NCBI GenBank assembly: GCA_964416195.1 | Contig: CAYQDB010000011.1 | Span: 1-64,000 of the forward strand | Length of the DNA: 64,000 bases | Direction: 5' to 3' | Origin: CAYQDB01 sp964416195 | GTDB taxonomy: Bacteria > Zixibacteria > MSB-5A5 > GN15 > FEB-12 | Notes under the pieces: model-generated | Databases searched by the model: none | What the model saw: the letters and a program-made list of their open reading frames with translations, nothing else | What the model was told of the DNA's origin: nothing | Program-made: the position numbers and the translations under genes | Shown here: positions 44,596-51,790 of the stretch, one piece after another | Layout of the letters: every line of letters begins with the position of its first letter | Numbering within the stretch: the stretch's first letter is position 1

Positions 44596-46125
44596 TCACA
44601 GTTTGCTTTCCACTCGCTCTCGAATAGCTGCTGCCAACTCCCCCGCCTTCTTACCAATAGCCGCAGCTTCTTCTCCTGTTGTGGCTACAAAGTCGCTATC
44701 CGCCAGTGAAGTCAGATTGATCCTGACATTGTATTGAGCGCCGTCGACAGCCGCCATTCCCATCAATGCAGCCACACCGGCGTCTGATATCGAATTATCG
44801 TTCCCCTTCTCAGCAACGATCTTGGCCAGTTTCATCACCTCCAACGACTTCTTCATCACTGTCAGGGGGACCCGCGCCGCTTCCTTGGTGGCGCACTCTA
44901 TTTCCTCATCTCTGGCCTTTGATTCTTCATCCGTTCCCTTGGGAAGTTTGAACGCAGCCATGACCTTGTTGAAGGCCTCTTTGTCGGTTTCAATGAGCTG
45001 CGTCAATTCCGCACGAAGAACGTCAGCCCTATCTCGCACCTCGGACAGCTCATCCCTCACGTCGGCGTACTGCTTTTTGCCGACCGTGAGCCGACAGACC
45101 ATAGCCACCAGCGCCGCCCCCAGGGCACCGGCCGAAGCCGCTACCGAACCGCCGCCAGGAGCGGGAGATGACGATGCTACTTCGTCGTAGAATGTCTCCC
45201 CCACAGCTCCGCCGGCACTCCCGCCGGCGGATCGAAGCTTCTCTTCCAGGATTTGATCCTTGGAGAAGTTCTCGAACCTCAGATAGAAATCGGCAGCGTC
45301 AATAATGGCATCGTTGGGTACCAGCCCGATGATTTCTGAGGAAGTAACGTTGACGCCGTAGCGCGCCGCCTCCGATTTAATCGTCTCAAAAACCCGGAAG
45401 ATGGGTGTCTTTGTGTAGTCGACCAGGTTCATCGATATTTGCACCTGATCACGCTCCTTGATCTCAAAACCAAGCGCCTTTACGAACCGGTAGCCACCCC
45501 GCAAGCTGCGGACGGCATCAGCGATCTTGTCCGCTATCCATTTTTTGTTAGTATCCAGGTAAACATTGTACGCCACCAACGGAAACCTGACGCCGATCGC
45601 AGTAGCACCCGCTTTGAGGTTCATCTTAGCCGGGCCATAGTCCGGTTTCCGGGCCGAATCGATTTCAATGGCGTCGCGAATTCCCTCGTATTCACCGGTG
45701 CGCACCTTGGCCAGATTCCTCCTCTTCGGCGTGCTGGCGGCATCTTCATACAAATAGACGGGAATCTGTAACTCCTCGCCGACCTTCCTGCCCAGCCGGT
45801 TGGCAAGCTCCACCGTCTCCTCGATGGTCATGTCCGACAGAGGGATAAAGGGGCAGACATCGCAGGCGCCCATGCGAGGATGCTCCCCCTCGTGGGTTGT
45901 CATGTCAATCAACTCCGCCGCCTTCCTGTATCCCTCAAAGGCAGCCTCCACAGCAACCTTGGGATGGGAGACAAACGTTACAACCGCCCGGTTGTGATCG
46001 TAATCCATCTCCTTGTCAAGCAGTACCGCTCCGTCCACAGAGGTGATAGCATTACAGATTGCATCGATAACTTCTGGACGACGCCCTTCCGAAAAGTTGG
46101 GAACACATTCAACAAGCTTTGCCAT
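44596..46125 (-). CDS. ftcD: Bifunctional glutamate formimidoyltransferase / formimidoyl-THF cyclodeaminase
   Basis: Residues 1-300 match the formiminotransferase (CVPNFSEGRR at the start, GVNVTSSEIIGLVP). Residues 320-509 are the cyclodeaminase (ASSSPAPGGGSVAASAGALGA). The fused arrangement is the animal-type FTCD form. The two activities move the formimino group of histidine breakdown onto tetrahydrofolate and release ammonia, giving 5,10-methenyl-THF. No other hut gene lies in the window, so the supply of formiminoglutamate is not explained here. The gene ends adjacent to the PHP gene. Confidence 0.93.
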   Translation of the reverse strand: MAKLVECVPNFSEGRRPEVIDAICNAITSVDGAVLLDKEMDYDHNRAVVTFVSHPKVAVEAAFEGYRKAAELIDMTTHEGEHPRMGACDVCPFIPLSDMTIEETVELANRLGRKVGEELQIPVYLYEDAASTPKRRNLAKVRTGEYEGIRDAIEIDSARKPDYGPAKMNLKAGATAIGVRFPLVAYNVYLDTNKKWIADKIADAVRSLRGGYRFVKALGFEIKERDQVQISMNLVDYTKTPIFRVFETIKSEAARYGVNVTSSEIIGLVPNDAIIDAADFYLRFENFSKDQILEEKLRSAGGSAGGAVGETFYDEVASSSPAPGGGSVAASAGALGAALVAMVCRLTVGKKQYADVRDELSEVRDRADVLRAELTQLIETDKEAFNKVMAAFKLPKGTDEESKARDEEIECATKEAARVPLTVMKKSLEVMKLAKIVAEKGNDNSISDAGVAALMGMAAVDGAQYNVRINLTSLADSDFVATTGEEAAAIGKKAGELAAAIRERVESKL

Positions 46126-46150
46126 GGCAAACTCCGAAACTGTCCTAGTT

Positions 46151-47110
46151 CTATGACCTAAACTTCAGCTTAAGGCCCCAGGCTAACAGCGGAACCATGA
46201 TCTCATGGTGGCCAACGAAATTGAAGCCTTTGCCCGCTTGGAAGGTCGGGCGCCTGACCACATTTTCCGTTGGACGGTAGTGCGTAATCATGTCGAAGTT
46301 TGCTGTTACCAAGCGGCTTCTGCCCCGACGGATATTCCTGGCGACCGTCAGCGCTTTCAAAAAAACTTCCGGTAATATAACAGCTGAGCCGATATTTGCA
46401 ACCACTCCTCCCCGATCAATTGATTCGCAAAGCGAGCAGAGAATACGAAAATCAAGATGGGAAGCAGCCGCGACCTGGGCGGCGTTATACTCGGGGTGTT
46501 GACAAACAATGTCTGTGCCCACACCAATGTGTACTGTCACCGGCAGGCCAAATCGATACGCCATACCGAAAACCGACAGCTTGCGGTGTTTTGCTTTCGA
46601 CTCATTGATGAAACGCCCGGTGGCCTCTCCGAGACCGACTTGATTTCGCTCAGCCAGTTCACAGACTCCGGCAAACAACTCCGCGGTTTCTCGCACCATG
46701 CCAAAGGAGCCATCGGCAAGACCGGCCTGTACGTCCTCCGATGTGCCTCCAAAAAAGGCTAGTTCCAAGTCGTGGATTACGGCAGCGCCGTGGAACGAAA
46801 GCCCGGTGACGATGCCCCGTTTCATTAGATCAATAATTACCGGCGATAGCCCGACTTTAATGAAGTGAGCTCCCATTAGGAGGTGAAATGGGAAGCCGCG
46901 CTTGCGTGCCTTGACGACCAGTGCGATGAACTCTTTCAGATCGGCCGCCTTCAGGAAAGCGGGCAGGGACTCAAAAAAATCCACCCCGCGGAGCTTCTTC
47001 ATGGGACGGCCTAAAGCCCGAACATCTGTTTTATTCATCCGTTGTGCGTAGGAGTAACGTTCGACCCGGTTGAGATCGATTGGCTGGGGTTTGGGCAACT
47101 TTTTAGACAT
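46151..47110 (-). CDS. Uncharacterised protein, faintly deoxyhypusine-synthase-like
   Basis: A 319-residue soluble protein I do not recognise with certainty. It has a Rossmann-looking middle: GLSPVIIDLMKRGIVTGLSFHGAAVIHD, followed by GTSEDV and GSFGMVRETAE. Then VHIGVGTDIVCQHP and a conserved C-terminus GKGFNFVGHHEIMVPLL follow. The His-Asp-Leu-Glu and Gly-rich elements recall NAD-binding deoxyhypusine synthase relatives, but the catalytic GGG-KN region is not seen. It has no signal peptide. It lies 2 bases before the DUF3108 gene and 25 bases after ftcD on the same strand. Confidence 0.8.
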   Translation of the reverse strand: MSKKLPKPQPIDLNRVERYSYAQRMNKTDVRALGRPMKKLRGVDFFESLPAFLKAADLKEFIALVVKARKRGFPFHLLMGAHFIKVGLSPVIIDLMKRGIVTGLSFHGAAVIHDLELAFFGGTSEDVQAGLADGSFGMVRETAELFAGVCELAERNQVGLGEATGRFINESKAKHRKLSVFGMAYRFGLPVTVHIGVGTDIVCQHPEYNAAQVAAASHLDFRILCSLCESIDRGGVVANIGSAVILPEVFLKALTVARNIRRGRSRLVTANFDMITHYRPTENVVRRPTFQAGKGFNFVGHHEIMVPLLAWGLKLKFRS

Positions 47111-47112
47111 AA

Positions 47113-47952
47113 TCAGAACTCCTCGATATCGCCCAATCGGTAGTCGGTCAATTCCGCCGTGATTGACCCCACCAGTACTTTTGATTTCATCAGTACCGGC
47201 ATCTTCAAACGGTCATCGGTGAGCCAGACTTTCAGTTTCCCCTTGTGCTTGAAGACACCAACCGTTTTCAGAAGCGGTTCCACCACAATGCAATCAAAAG
47301 TCCCCGCCTCGACAGTGACCCGTTCTCTCTTGAGGACTCTTACTTCGAGAGGGTACAGCTTACCATCCGTAAAGTTGTCAATACTCAGCGATATGCCCGG
47401 CTCAAGCTTCTGTGTGCGAACATAGAAGAGAACAGAAAGGGCATCTTGAACAAACGGAGGGACAGCAAGGGTATCGTCCTTATAGTATACTATATGGTTC
47501 CGCTGATCAAAGCTACAGGTTCGATCAGCGCGGTAGTTGCCCTCGCGAAGGTTCTTCTCAAACCGCCAACTGAACATCCCGACCGCATCGATGATAGACT
47601 CAACTCGATCTTCAACCTTGTAAAACGTAGAAAAGAACTTGTTGGACTGTGCCCGCGTTACTATCTGGTAGCAGGGTCTGTTCTCATACTCGATAAGACG
47701 CACGACTTCCATACTGGCAACGCCGGCATTGATGAAACCATAGTTGATATCAAAGGTGAGTTTTTCTCTCGTTCCGAAAGCAACGTTCTCTACAAAACGG
47801 TCAAACAAGTTTATCCCCTCCACTGCCTGCATCGTGTCTTCCGACGCCTGTGCAATGCCGACCTCTACGGACACAAAGTAAAACAGGGGGAAAGCCCCCG
47901 CCAGAACCAGCGTTATCCAAGCCATCATCTGCAACAGAGATCTACACCGCAT
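47113..47952 (-). CDS. DUF3108 family exported protein
   Basis: A 279-residue protein with one N-terminal hydrophobic segment (WITLVLAGAFPLFYFVSV) that should act as a signal or anchor. The rest is beta-rich: EKLTFDINYGFINAGVASMEV at the start of the domain and the C-terminal KGKLKVWLTDDRLKMPVLMKSK match DUF3108, an envelope domain of unknown role thought to resemble lipocalin-like barrels. It overlaps the phosphatase gene by 11 bases. Confidence 0.83.
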   Translation of the reverse strand: MRCRSLLQMMAWITLVLAGAFPLFYFVSVEVGIAQASEDTMQAVEGINLFDRFVENVAFGTREKLTFDINYGFINAGVASMEVVRLIEYENRPCYQIVTRAQSNKFFSTFYKVEDRVESIIDAVGMFSWRFEKNLREGNYRADRTCSFDQRNHIVYYKDDTLAVPPFVQDALSVLFYVRTQKLEPGISLSIDNFTDGKLYPLEVRVLKRERVTVEAGTFDCIVVEPLLKTVGVFKHKGKLKVWLTDDRLKMPVLMKSKVLVGSITAELTDYRLGDIEEF

Positions 47953-48436
47953 CCGTCTTCTCGTCTATTCTTTTTACAATTTCCGGTAGATGCTTGCCCA
48001 GGTATTCACCGATTTCCAGGAACGTTTCATTGTATCTGTCGAGAGACTGTCCGATTGGATCAGGGATACCCTCTCCATTTGGGTTGGGATCGGGAAAACT
48101 CTTGAAGAGATATGTCTTGCTCTTTGCATCCCGCCGCATTCTGATTATCTCCTGCATATGGGAGGGCGTCATGGCCAGAATTAGATCGGCTTTGTCGATT
48201 AATGCAGGGATCAAAGGCTGAGATTGATGATTTGAGATATCAACAGCCCAGGTCTTAGCTGCTTCGATGGCATACATTGTGGCAGGATAACCAACGGCAG
48301 ATGCAGTGCCGGCCGATATAACCTCATATTTCTCCGGACGCTCTTTGGACAACAACATCTTCAACGCCCCTTCGGCCATCGGCGACCGGCAGGTATTACC
48401 GGTGCACACAAACAAAATGACATACCGTTTGCTCAT
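47942..48436 (-). CDS. Low-molecular-weight protein phosphatase
   Basis: A 164-residue LMW phosphatase with the active-site loop VCTGNTCRSPMAEG (Cys and Arg of the CX5R motif, residues about 11-17). The general-acid Asp lies in IPDPIGQSLDRYNE. The Thr in the loop (GNTCRS) is the form seen in bacterial YwlE-type arginine phosphatases, so both Tyr and Arg phosphate are possible substrates. It overlaps tsaC by 4 bases. Confidence 0.9.
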   Translation of the reverse strand: MSKRYVILFVCTGNTCRSPMAEGALKMLLSKERPEKYEVISAGTASAVGYPATMYAIEAAKTWAVDISNHQSQPLIPALIDKADLILAMTPSHMQEIIRMRRDAKSKTYLFKSFPDPNPNGEGIPDPIGQSLDRYNETFLEIGEYLGKHLPEIVKRIDEKTDAV

Positions 48437-49074
48437 GCTGTCTGACTTCTCAAAGCTGCCAATATCTCTCTTTCACCAACTGCCCCCTTCCTTAGAATCC
48501 TTGGCCGATCACCGCTGCAATCAACGACTGTAGAGGGCGCTCCCTTGAGGATACCACTGTCAAGATACAGGTCGATGCCAGTCCCAAGAGACCGGGATAT
48601 CTCATCTATAGAACTAAGCTCAGCCAAACCCGAAACATTGGCCGAGGTAGCCGTAAGCGGAAAACATACTCTTTCCACAATTGCCTGAATTATCCGCGCG
48701 GAAGAAATGCGTATGCCGACCTTGCCATGGCGTACCACCGGGCTGTCCCACCCTGGCAAACCTTTCAGTATCAGTGTCAGCGGCCCCGGCAGAAATATCT
48801 TTGCCAGGAACTGCGCCAGTGGGTTCGGTTCAGCATAATGCGTGATCATCTTGAGGTTGCTTATAAATATAGAGATTGGCTGTAATAAGGATCGTCCTTT
48901 CACCAGGTAAACTCTCTCGACAGCTTCCGCTTTGTCTGCTCGGGCCAGCAGACCGTAGCGGGTTTCGGTCGGCGCCACCACCAATCCGCCAGCGTTCAGG
49001 ACATCAATCGTCTGATTGATCGCTTCAGGATGGGGAGTGTCGAAATCAACCGCAACAATATGGCGGTCAGTCAT
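48433..49074 (-). CDS. tsaC: L-threonylcarbamoyladenylate synthase (YrdC/Sua5 type)
   Basis: The 213-residue enzyme makes threonylcarbamoyl-AMP from Thr, bicarbonate and ATP for t6A in tRNAs. PTETRYGLLA, KGRSLLQPISIFI and TATSANVSG are the nucleotide-binding family motifs. It is a short YrdC form without the Sua5 C-terminal domain. Its neighbour, an LMW phosphatase, is also linked to it in several bacteria. It overlaps the SPOR gene by 8 bases. Confidence 0.93.
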   Translation of the reverse strand: MTDRHIVAVDFDTPHPEAINQTIDVLNAGGLVVAPTETRYGLLARADKAEAVERVYLVKGRSLLQPISIFISNLKMITHYAEPNPLAQFLAKIFLPGPLTLILKGLPGWDSPVVRHGKVGIRISSARIIQAIVERVCFPLTATSANVSGLAELSSIDEISRSLGTGIDLYLDSGILKGAPSTVVDCSGDRPRILRKGAVGEREILAALRSQTA

Positions 49075-49696
49075 CAGGGCCTACATCTCTTAGGTAATTC
49101 ACACTGTCCTCTACTGCCGGCGGCGTGCCTTCAGGATAGAGCGATGCCGGTTCCTTAACACCCACATTAACCATAACTACCCAGGCGTCGGGATACCCAG
49201 CGGCTTTGACCCTCTGCTGGTAATCCTCAGCATCCTCCCGATTGGCGAAACTGCCAACCCGCACTTTAAAGTACGGCACTTCGTAATCAAGGGAAACCGG
49301 TCTATCAAATATCTCCTCCGCTACCGCCAGTGCCCGACGGGCTTCTCCATACAGCTTGCTCGTAAAAAGTTGAATGCAATATGCCTGATGATTGAGCGTA
49401 TCAACAGTATCGAAAAGCCCAACAATGACCCTACTGTCGGCTGTATCACTGAAACGAGATTCCAATTCAACCACCTCTCCAGCCCAGCGTATCTCGTCAC
49501 TCTTCGGATACTTCAACGGCACAACCTCTGTGTCCTCTCGTAAATCCAGCGGGTCAAAACGACTGCCCTGATGCTGATTGCCGGACTCAGCCATCTCCCT
49601 CTCATCGCTCAGTTTCTGCAAACGGGAACAACCGATCCACATGACAATGCTAAGACCGAGGGTAATAAGGCTATAAATACTGACGAGTTTTCTCAT
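49067..49696 (-). CDS. SPOR-domain lipoprotein
   Basis: The N-terminus is a lipoprotein signal with IGCSRL as lipobox. The C-terminal half has YCIQLFTSKLYGEARRAL and YFKVRVGSFANREDAEDYQQR, the two-repeat pattern of a SPOR domain that binds denuded peptidoglycan at division sites. I choose the ATG at 49696, which has GGAGA just before it; a TTG three codons upstream is possible. It overlaps the guanylyltransferase gene by 26 bases. Confidence 0.82.
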   Translation of the reverse strand: MRKLVSIYSLITLGLSIVMWIGCSRLQKLSDEREMAESGNQHQGSRFDPLDLREDTEVVPLKYPKSDEIRWAGEVVELESRFSDTADSRVIVGLFDTVDTLNHQAYCIQLFTSKLYGEARRALAVAEEIFDRPVSLDYEVPYFKVRVGSFANREDAEDYQQRVKAAGYPDAWVVMVNVGVKEPASLYPEGTPPAVEDSVNYLRDVGPDD

Positions 49697-50750
49697 TTTC
49701 TCCAAGCTGAGCCAGAATCCTCTTGACCTCCGCCGCTTTGGTGCGGTGCACCACCATCGTGATATTATCAGCTCTCACAATAACCAGGTCCGACACTCCC
49801 AAAGTCGCGATAATACCATCGCTATTATTGAACACCGTGGTCTCATACGTGTCTACCATAACGGCCTCTCCAACAACGACGTTGTTATCCCGATCCATAT
49901 CCTTATACCGCTCCAGCGCACGCCAGCTCCCAACATCGTCCCAGGCTATATCCGCCTTGATCGTCAGCACATTGTCTGCCTTCTCCAGTACCGCAAAGTC
50001 AATCGATATAGAGACCGCCTTCTGATATAACTCCCTCCGGGAGGCGTCCTCACTTTCGGTTCCGATGTCCTTCGAACAGGCAGACAGCAACAGACCCATT
50101 TCCGGCCGGTAAGCACCGATGGCATCAAGGATCGATTTAGCCGACCAGACAAACATGCCGCTGTTCCACAGGTGCTTGTGGCTAAGGTAATACTCGTGAG
50201 CCACTTCCACCTTCGGTTTCTCGGTGAAACCAGAGATGTTGTACACGTCGCAGTCCCCCTCGCGCTTGTACAACTCGCCGAGCCTGATATATCCATAGTC
50301 CGTCTCGGGGCGAGTCGGCGTAATCCCGATCGTTATCAGCTTATCCTCAGCCGAGGCAATTGCCCCGCCCGCCTTGAGTATTTCCAACAACTTCTCGGCT
50401 GGTTGAATTAAGTGGTCAGCGGACAAAACCACCATAACGGCATGAGGGTCCTCTCTCAGCAAGTGGACTGCCGCCAGCCCGATAGCCGTGCAGGTGTTCC
50501 GACCGATGGGCTCGCTGAGGATGTTTTTCGCATCTATGTTGTCAATCGATTCCAGGATGAACTGGCGCATTTGATCGCTCGCGACAATGCGGATGTTTTC
50601 CATGGGGATGAGTGGAAGAACTCGCTCAATTGTTTCCTGGAGCATCGTCTTGCCAGAGGTGAGTTTCAGAAACTGCTTGGGTCGCCCTATCCGCGACAAA
50701 GGCCAGAACCTCTCGCCTTTTCCGCCGGCCAAAATCACACCATAAATCAA
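49671..50750 (-). CDS. Mannose-1-phosphate guanylyltransferase
   Basis: A 359-residue nucleotidyltransferase, GVILAGGKGERFWPLSR...RPKQFLKL, with the signature loop of GDP-mannose pyrophosphorylases. SADHLIQP, FTEKP and LWNSGMFVW are the sugar-phosphate site. It lacks the C-terminal isomerase domain, so it is the short ManC-like form. It makes GDP-mannose for surface glycans. The start is TTG, supported by AGAGGTG five bases before; the nearby ATG is out of frame. It is the first gene of a 14-gene run, 38 bases after a good -10 box. Confidence 0.9.
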   Translation of the reverse strand: MIYGVILAGGKGERFWPLSRIGRPKQFLKLTSGKTMLQETIERVLPLIPMENIRIVASDQMRQFILESIDNIDAKNILSEPIGRNTCTAIGLAAVHLLREDPHAVMVVLSADHLIQPAEKLLEILKAGGAIASAEDKLITIGITPTRPETDYGYIRLGELYKREGDCDVYNISGFTEKPKVEVAHEYYLSHKHLWNSGMFVWSAKSILDAIGAYRPEMGLLLSACSKDIGTESEDASRRELYQKAVSISIDFAVLEKADNVLTIKADIAWDDVGSWRALERYKDMDRDNNVVVGEAVMVDTYETTVFNNSDGIIATLGVSDLVIVRADNITMVVHRTKAAEVKRILAQLGENEKTRQYL

Positions 50751-50787
50751 TCCGACACCTCTTTGTAAGAACTCCTATAATGTTTTG

Positions 50788-50816
50788 ATAATAGCAGAGC
50801 TAATGACTCCCGTCAA
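50788..50816 (-). promoter_or_regulatory. Promoter of the long minus-strand operon
   Basis: On the minus strand TTGACG and TATTAT are 17 bases apart, both five of six to consensus. They stand 38 bases before the TTG start of the guanylyltransferase gene, and no other gene lies upstream on this strand. Confidence 0.7.
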
Positions 50817-50975
50817 GATAAAGATAGAAGTTCTATGCGGTTATGAAAGCCTTTTAGGGACAATGTCTGCGGACTTAAGCCGAGTGGAGCCGCGCACCTC
50901 GCCGGTGACGGGTAACACCTTCAAACTCGAGGCTGTGTCGTAATTATGAATCCTAACCGCAAAAACTTCGGCAAC

Positions 50976-51082
50976 CGTCTTTGCGAGGAGTCCGCCACAG
51001 GCGGACGACGTGGCAATCTCTTGCTGTGCAAATAACTACACAATTGAGATCGCCACACTCCCTCTGGTCGTTCGCGATGACG
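50976..51082. repeat. Inverted-repeat element, about 107 bases
   Basis: The left arm (CGTCTTTGCGAGGAGT...GTGGCAATCTC) and right arm (GAGATCGCCACACTC...CGCGATGACG) are imperfect inverted copies around a 26-base centre. The left arm contains its own hairpin, GTCCGCC/GGCGGAC. The arms are like a short non-coding palindromic element often seen between genes in several uncultured bacterial lineages. No transposase is inside. Confidence 0.6.
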
Positions 51083-51088
51083 CTGGCT

Positions 51089-51385
51089 TTATGACACAGC
51101 CTCCCTTCTGGGACAGCCTCTGGACATCTGCCGCTGCAACCTATGCCGCCAGTACTCCCATAACAATCGAATGGAATTTCGTTTCAACCGAATCGAAGCT
51201 CCAATCGCCACCTCGAAGGCCACCTTCTCATTGGGCGACCACTGCGAATAGATCGAACGATACTGCGCCGCCAGCGTCTCCAGTATTTCAGTCGATGGCG
51301 TCCCCAGGTATGCGGCAGCCAGCTTAACTCCAGCTTCGTAGGCCCCTCGCGCCACCGCTTCATTTCCTGATAAAAGCTCTCTCAT
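51089..51385 (-). pseudogene. iorA: Decayed 5' end of an indolepyruvate ferredoxin oxidoreductase alpha gene
   Basis: The frame begins MRELLSGNEAVARGAYEAGV, then AAYLGTPSTEILETLA and WSPNEKVAFEVAIGAS, which match the N-terminus of IorA-type thiamine enzymes almost continuously for 65 residues (normally AAYPGTPSTE). After that the match collapses, and a neighbouring frame shows GVLAA and VAAADV fragments broken by a stop. The true protein is about 600 residues, so over 85% is gone. It is a relic, not a functional gene. Confidence 0.7.
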
Positions 51386-51531
51386 AACTGTATCACACTC
51401 TCTTGACGGTCTTCCTCAGCTTAAAGCCATCACACACGATGTACACAATGTGCACGACATGCGTGCAAACACTCTTGCAAAAATAGCAAACAGCGAACAA
51501 GAGGGCAAGGGGTTTTCAGGGTACCGTCACC

Positions 51532-51566
51532 AGACTAGTTTTCTGGCTGAAAACACGAACTAGTCT
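51532..51566. repeat. Hairpin with 9-base arms
   Basis: AGACTAGTT at 51532 and AACTAGTCT at 51558 are exact inverted copies. The loop contains TTC...GAA that could extend pairing. No T run follows on either side, so it is not a good intrinsic terminator. Confidence 0.5.
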
Positions 51567-51572
51567 CTAACC

Positions 51573-51603
51573 AAGACGTAACAAGGTTTGTGTATCCTCC
51601 TTT
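51573..51603 (+). other. 16S rRNA 3'-end-like string
   Basis: AAGACGTAACAAGGT differs in one base from the near-universal 16S stretch before the 3' end, and 6 bases further ATCCTCCTTT resembles the anti-Shine-Dalgarno end. The normal 25-base helix between them is missing and no rRNA sequence lies before it. It may be a tiny rRNA relic or chance. Confidence 0.3.
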
Positions 51604-51678
51604 ATCTCGAGTCGATTGGCGTGCGTAGACGTTTAGCGACTCACACGCCTGGTCGGGCCGACGCTTCCCGCGGGTGGC

Positions 51679-51707
51679 TTGACACAGGAAGTGCTTTGGC
51701 GTATGTT
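51679..51707 (+). promoter_or_regulatory. Promoter of the outer-membrane protein gene
   Basis: A perfect TTGACA and TATGTT are 17 bases apart, leaving a leader of about 77 bases before the start codon. A GAGGAAGG ribosome site stands at the end of that leader. Confidence 0.6.
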
Positions 51708-51790
51708 TATGCCCTGTATGCTGCAGTTCACAATCCCCATAGGCAACCATTGGATAAAAAGCTCTCTTACAAATATGAGGAAGGATATCA

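Larger units (their letters stand above)
50817..51790. other. Gene-poor scar between operons
   Basis: About one kilobase without an intact gene. It holds, in order, an inverted-repeat element (50976-51082), a decayed iorA start (51089-51385), a hairpin, a string like the 3' end of 16S rRNA, two overlapping small inverted repeats (51609-51649), and the promoter of the outer-membrane gene. The content suggests past deletion or insertion events. Confidence 0.6.
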
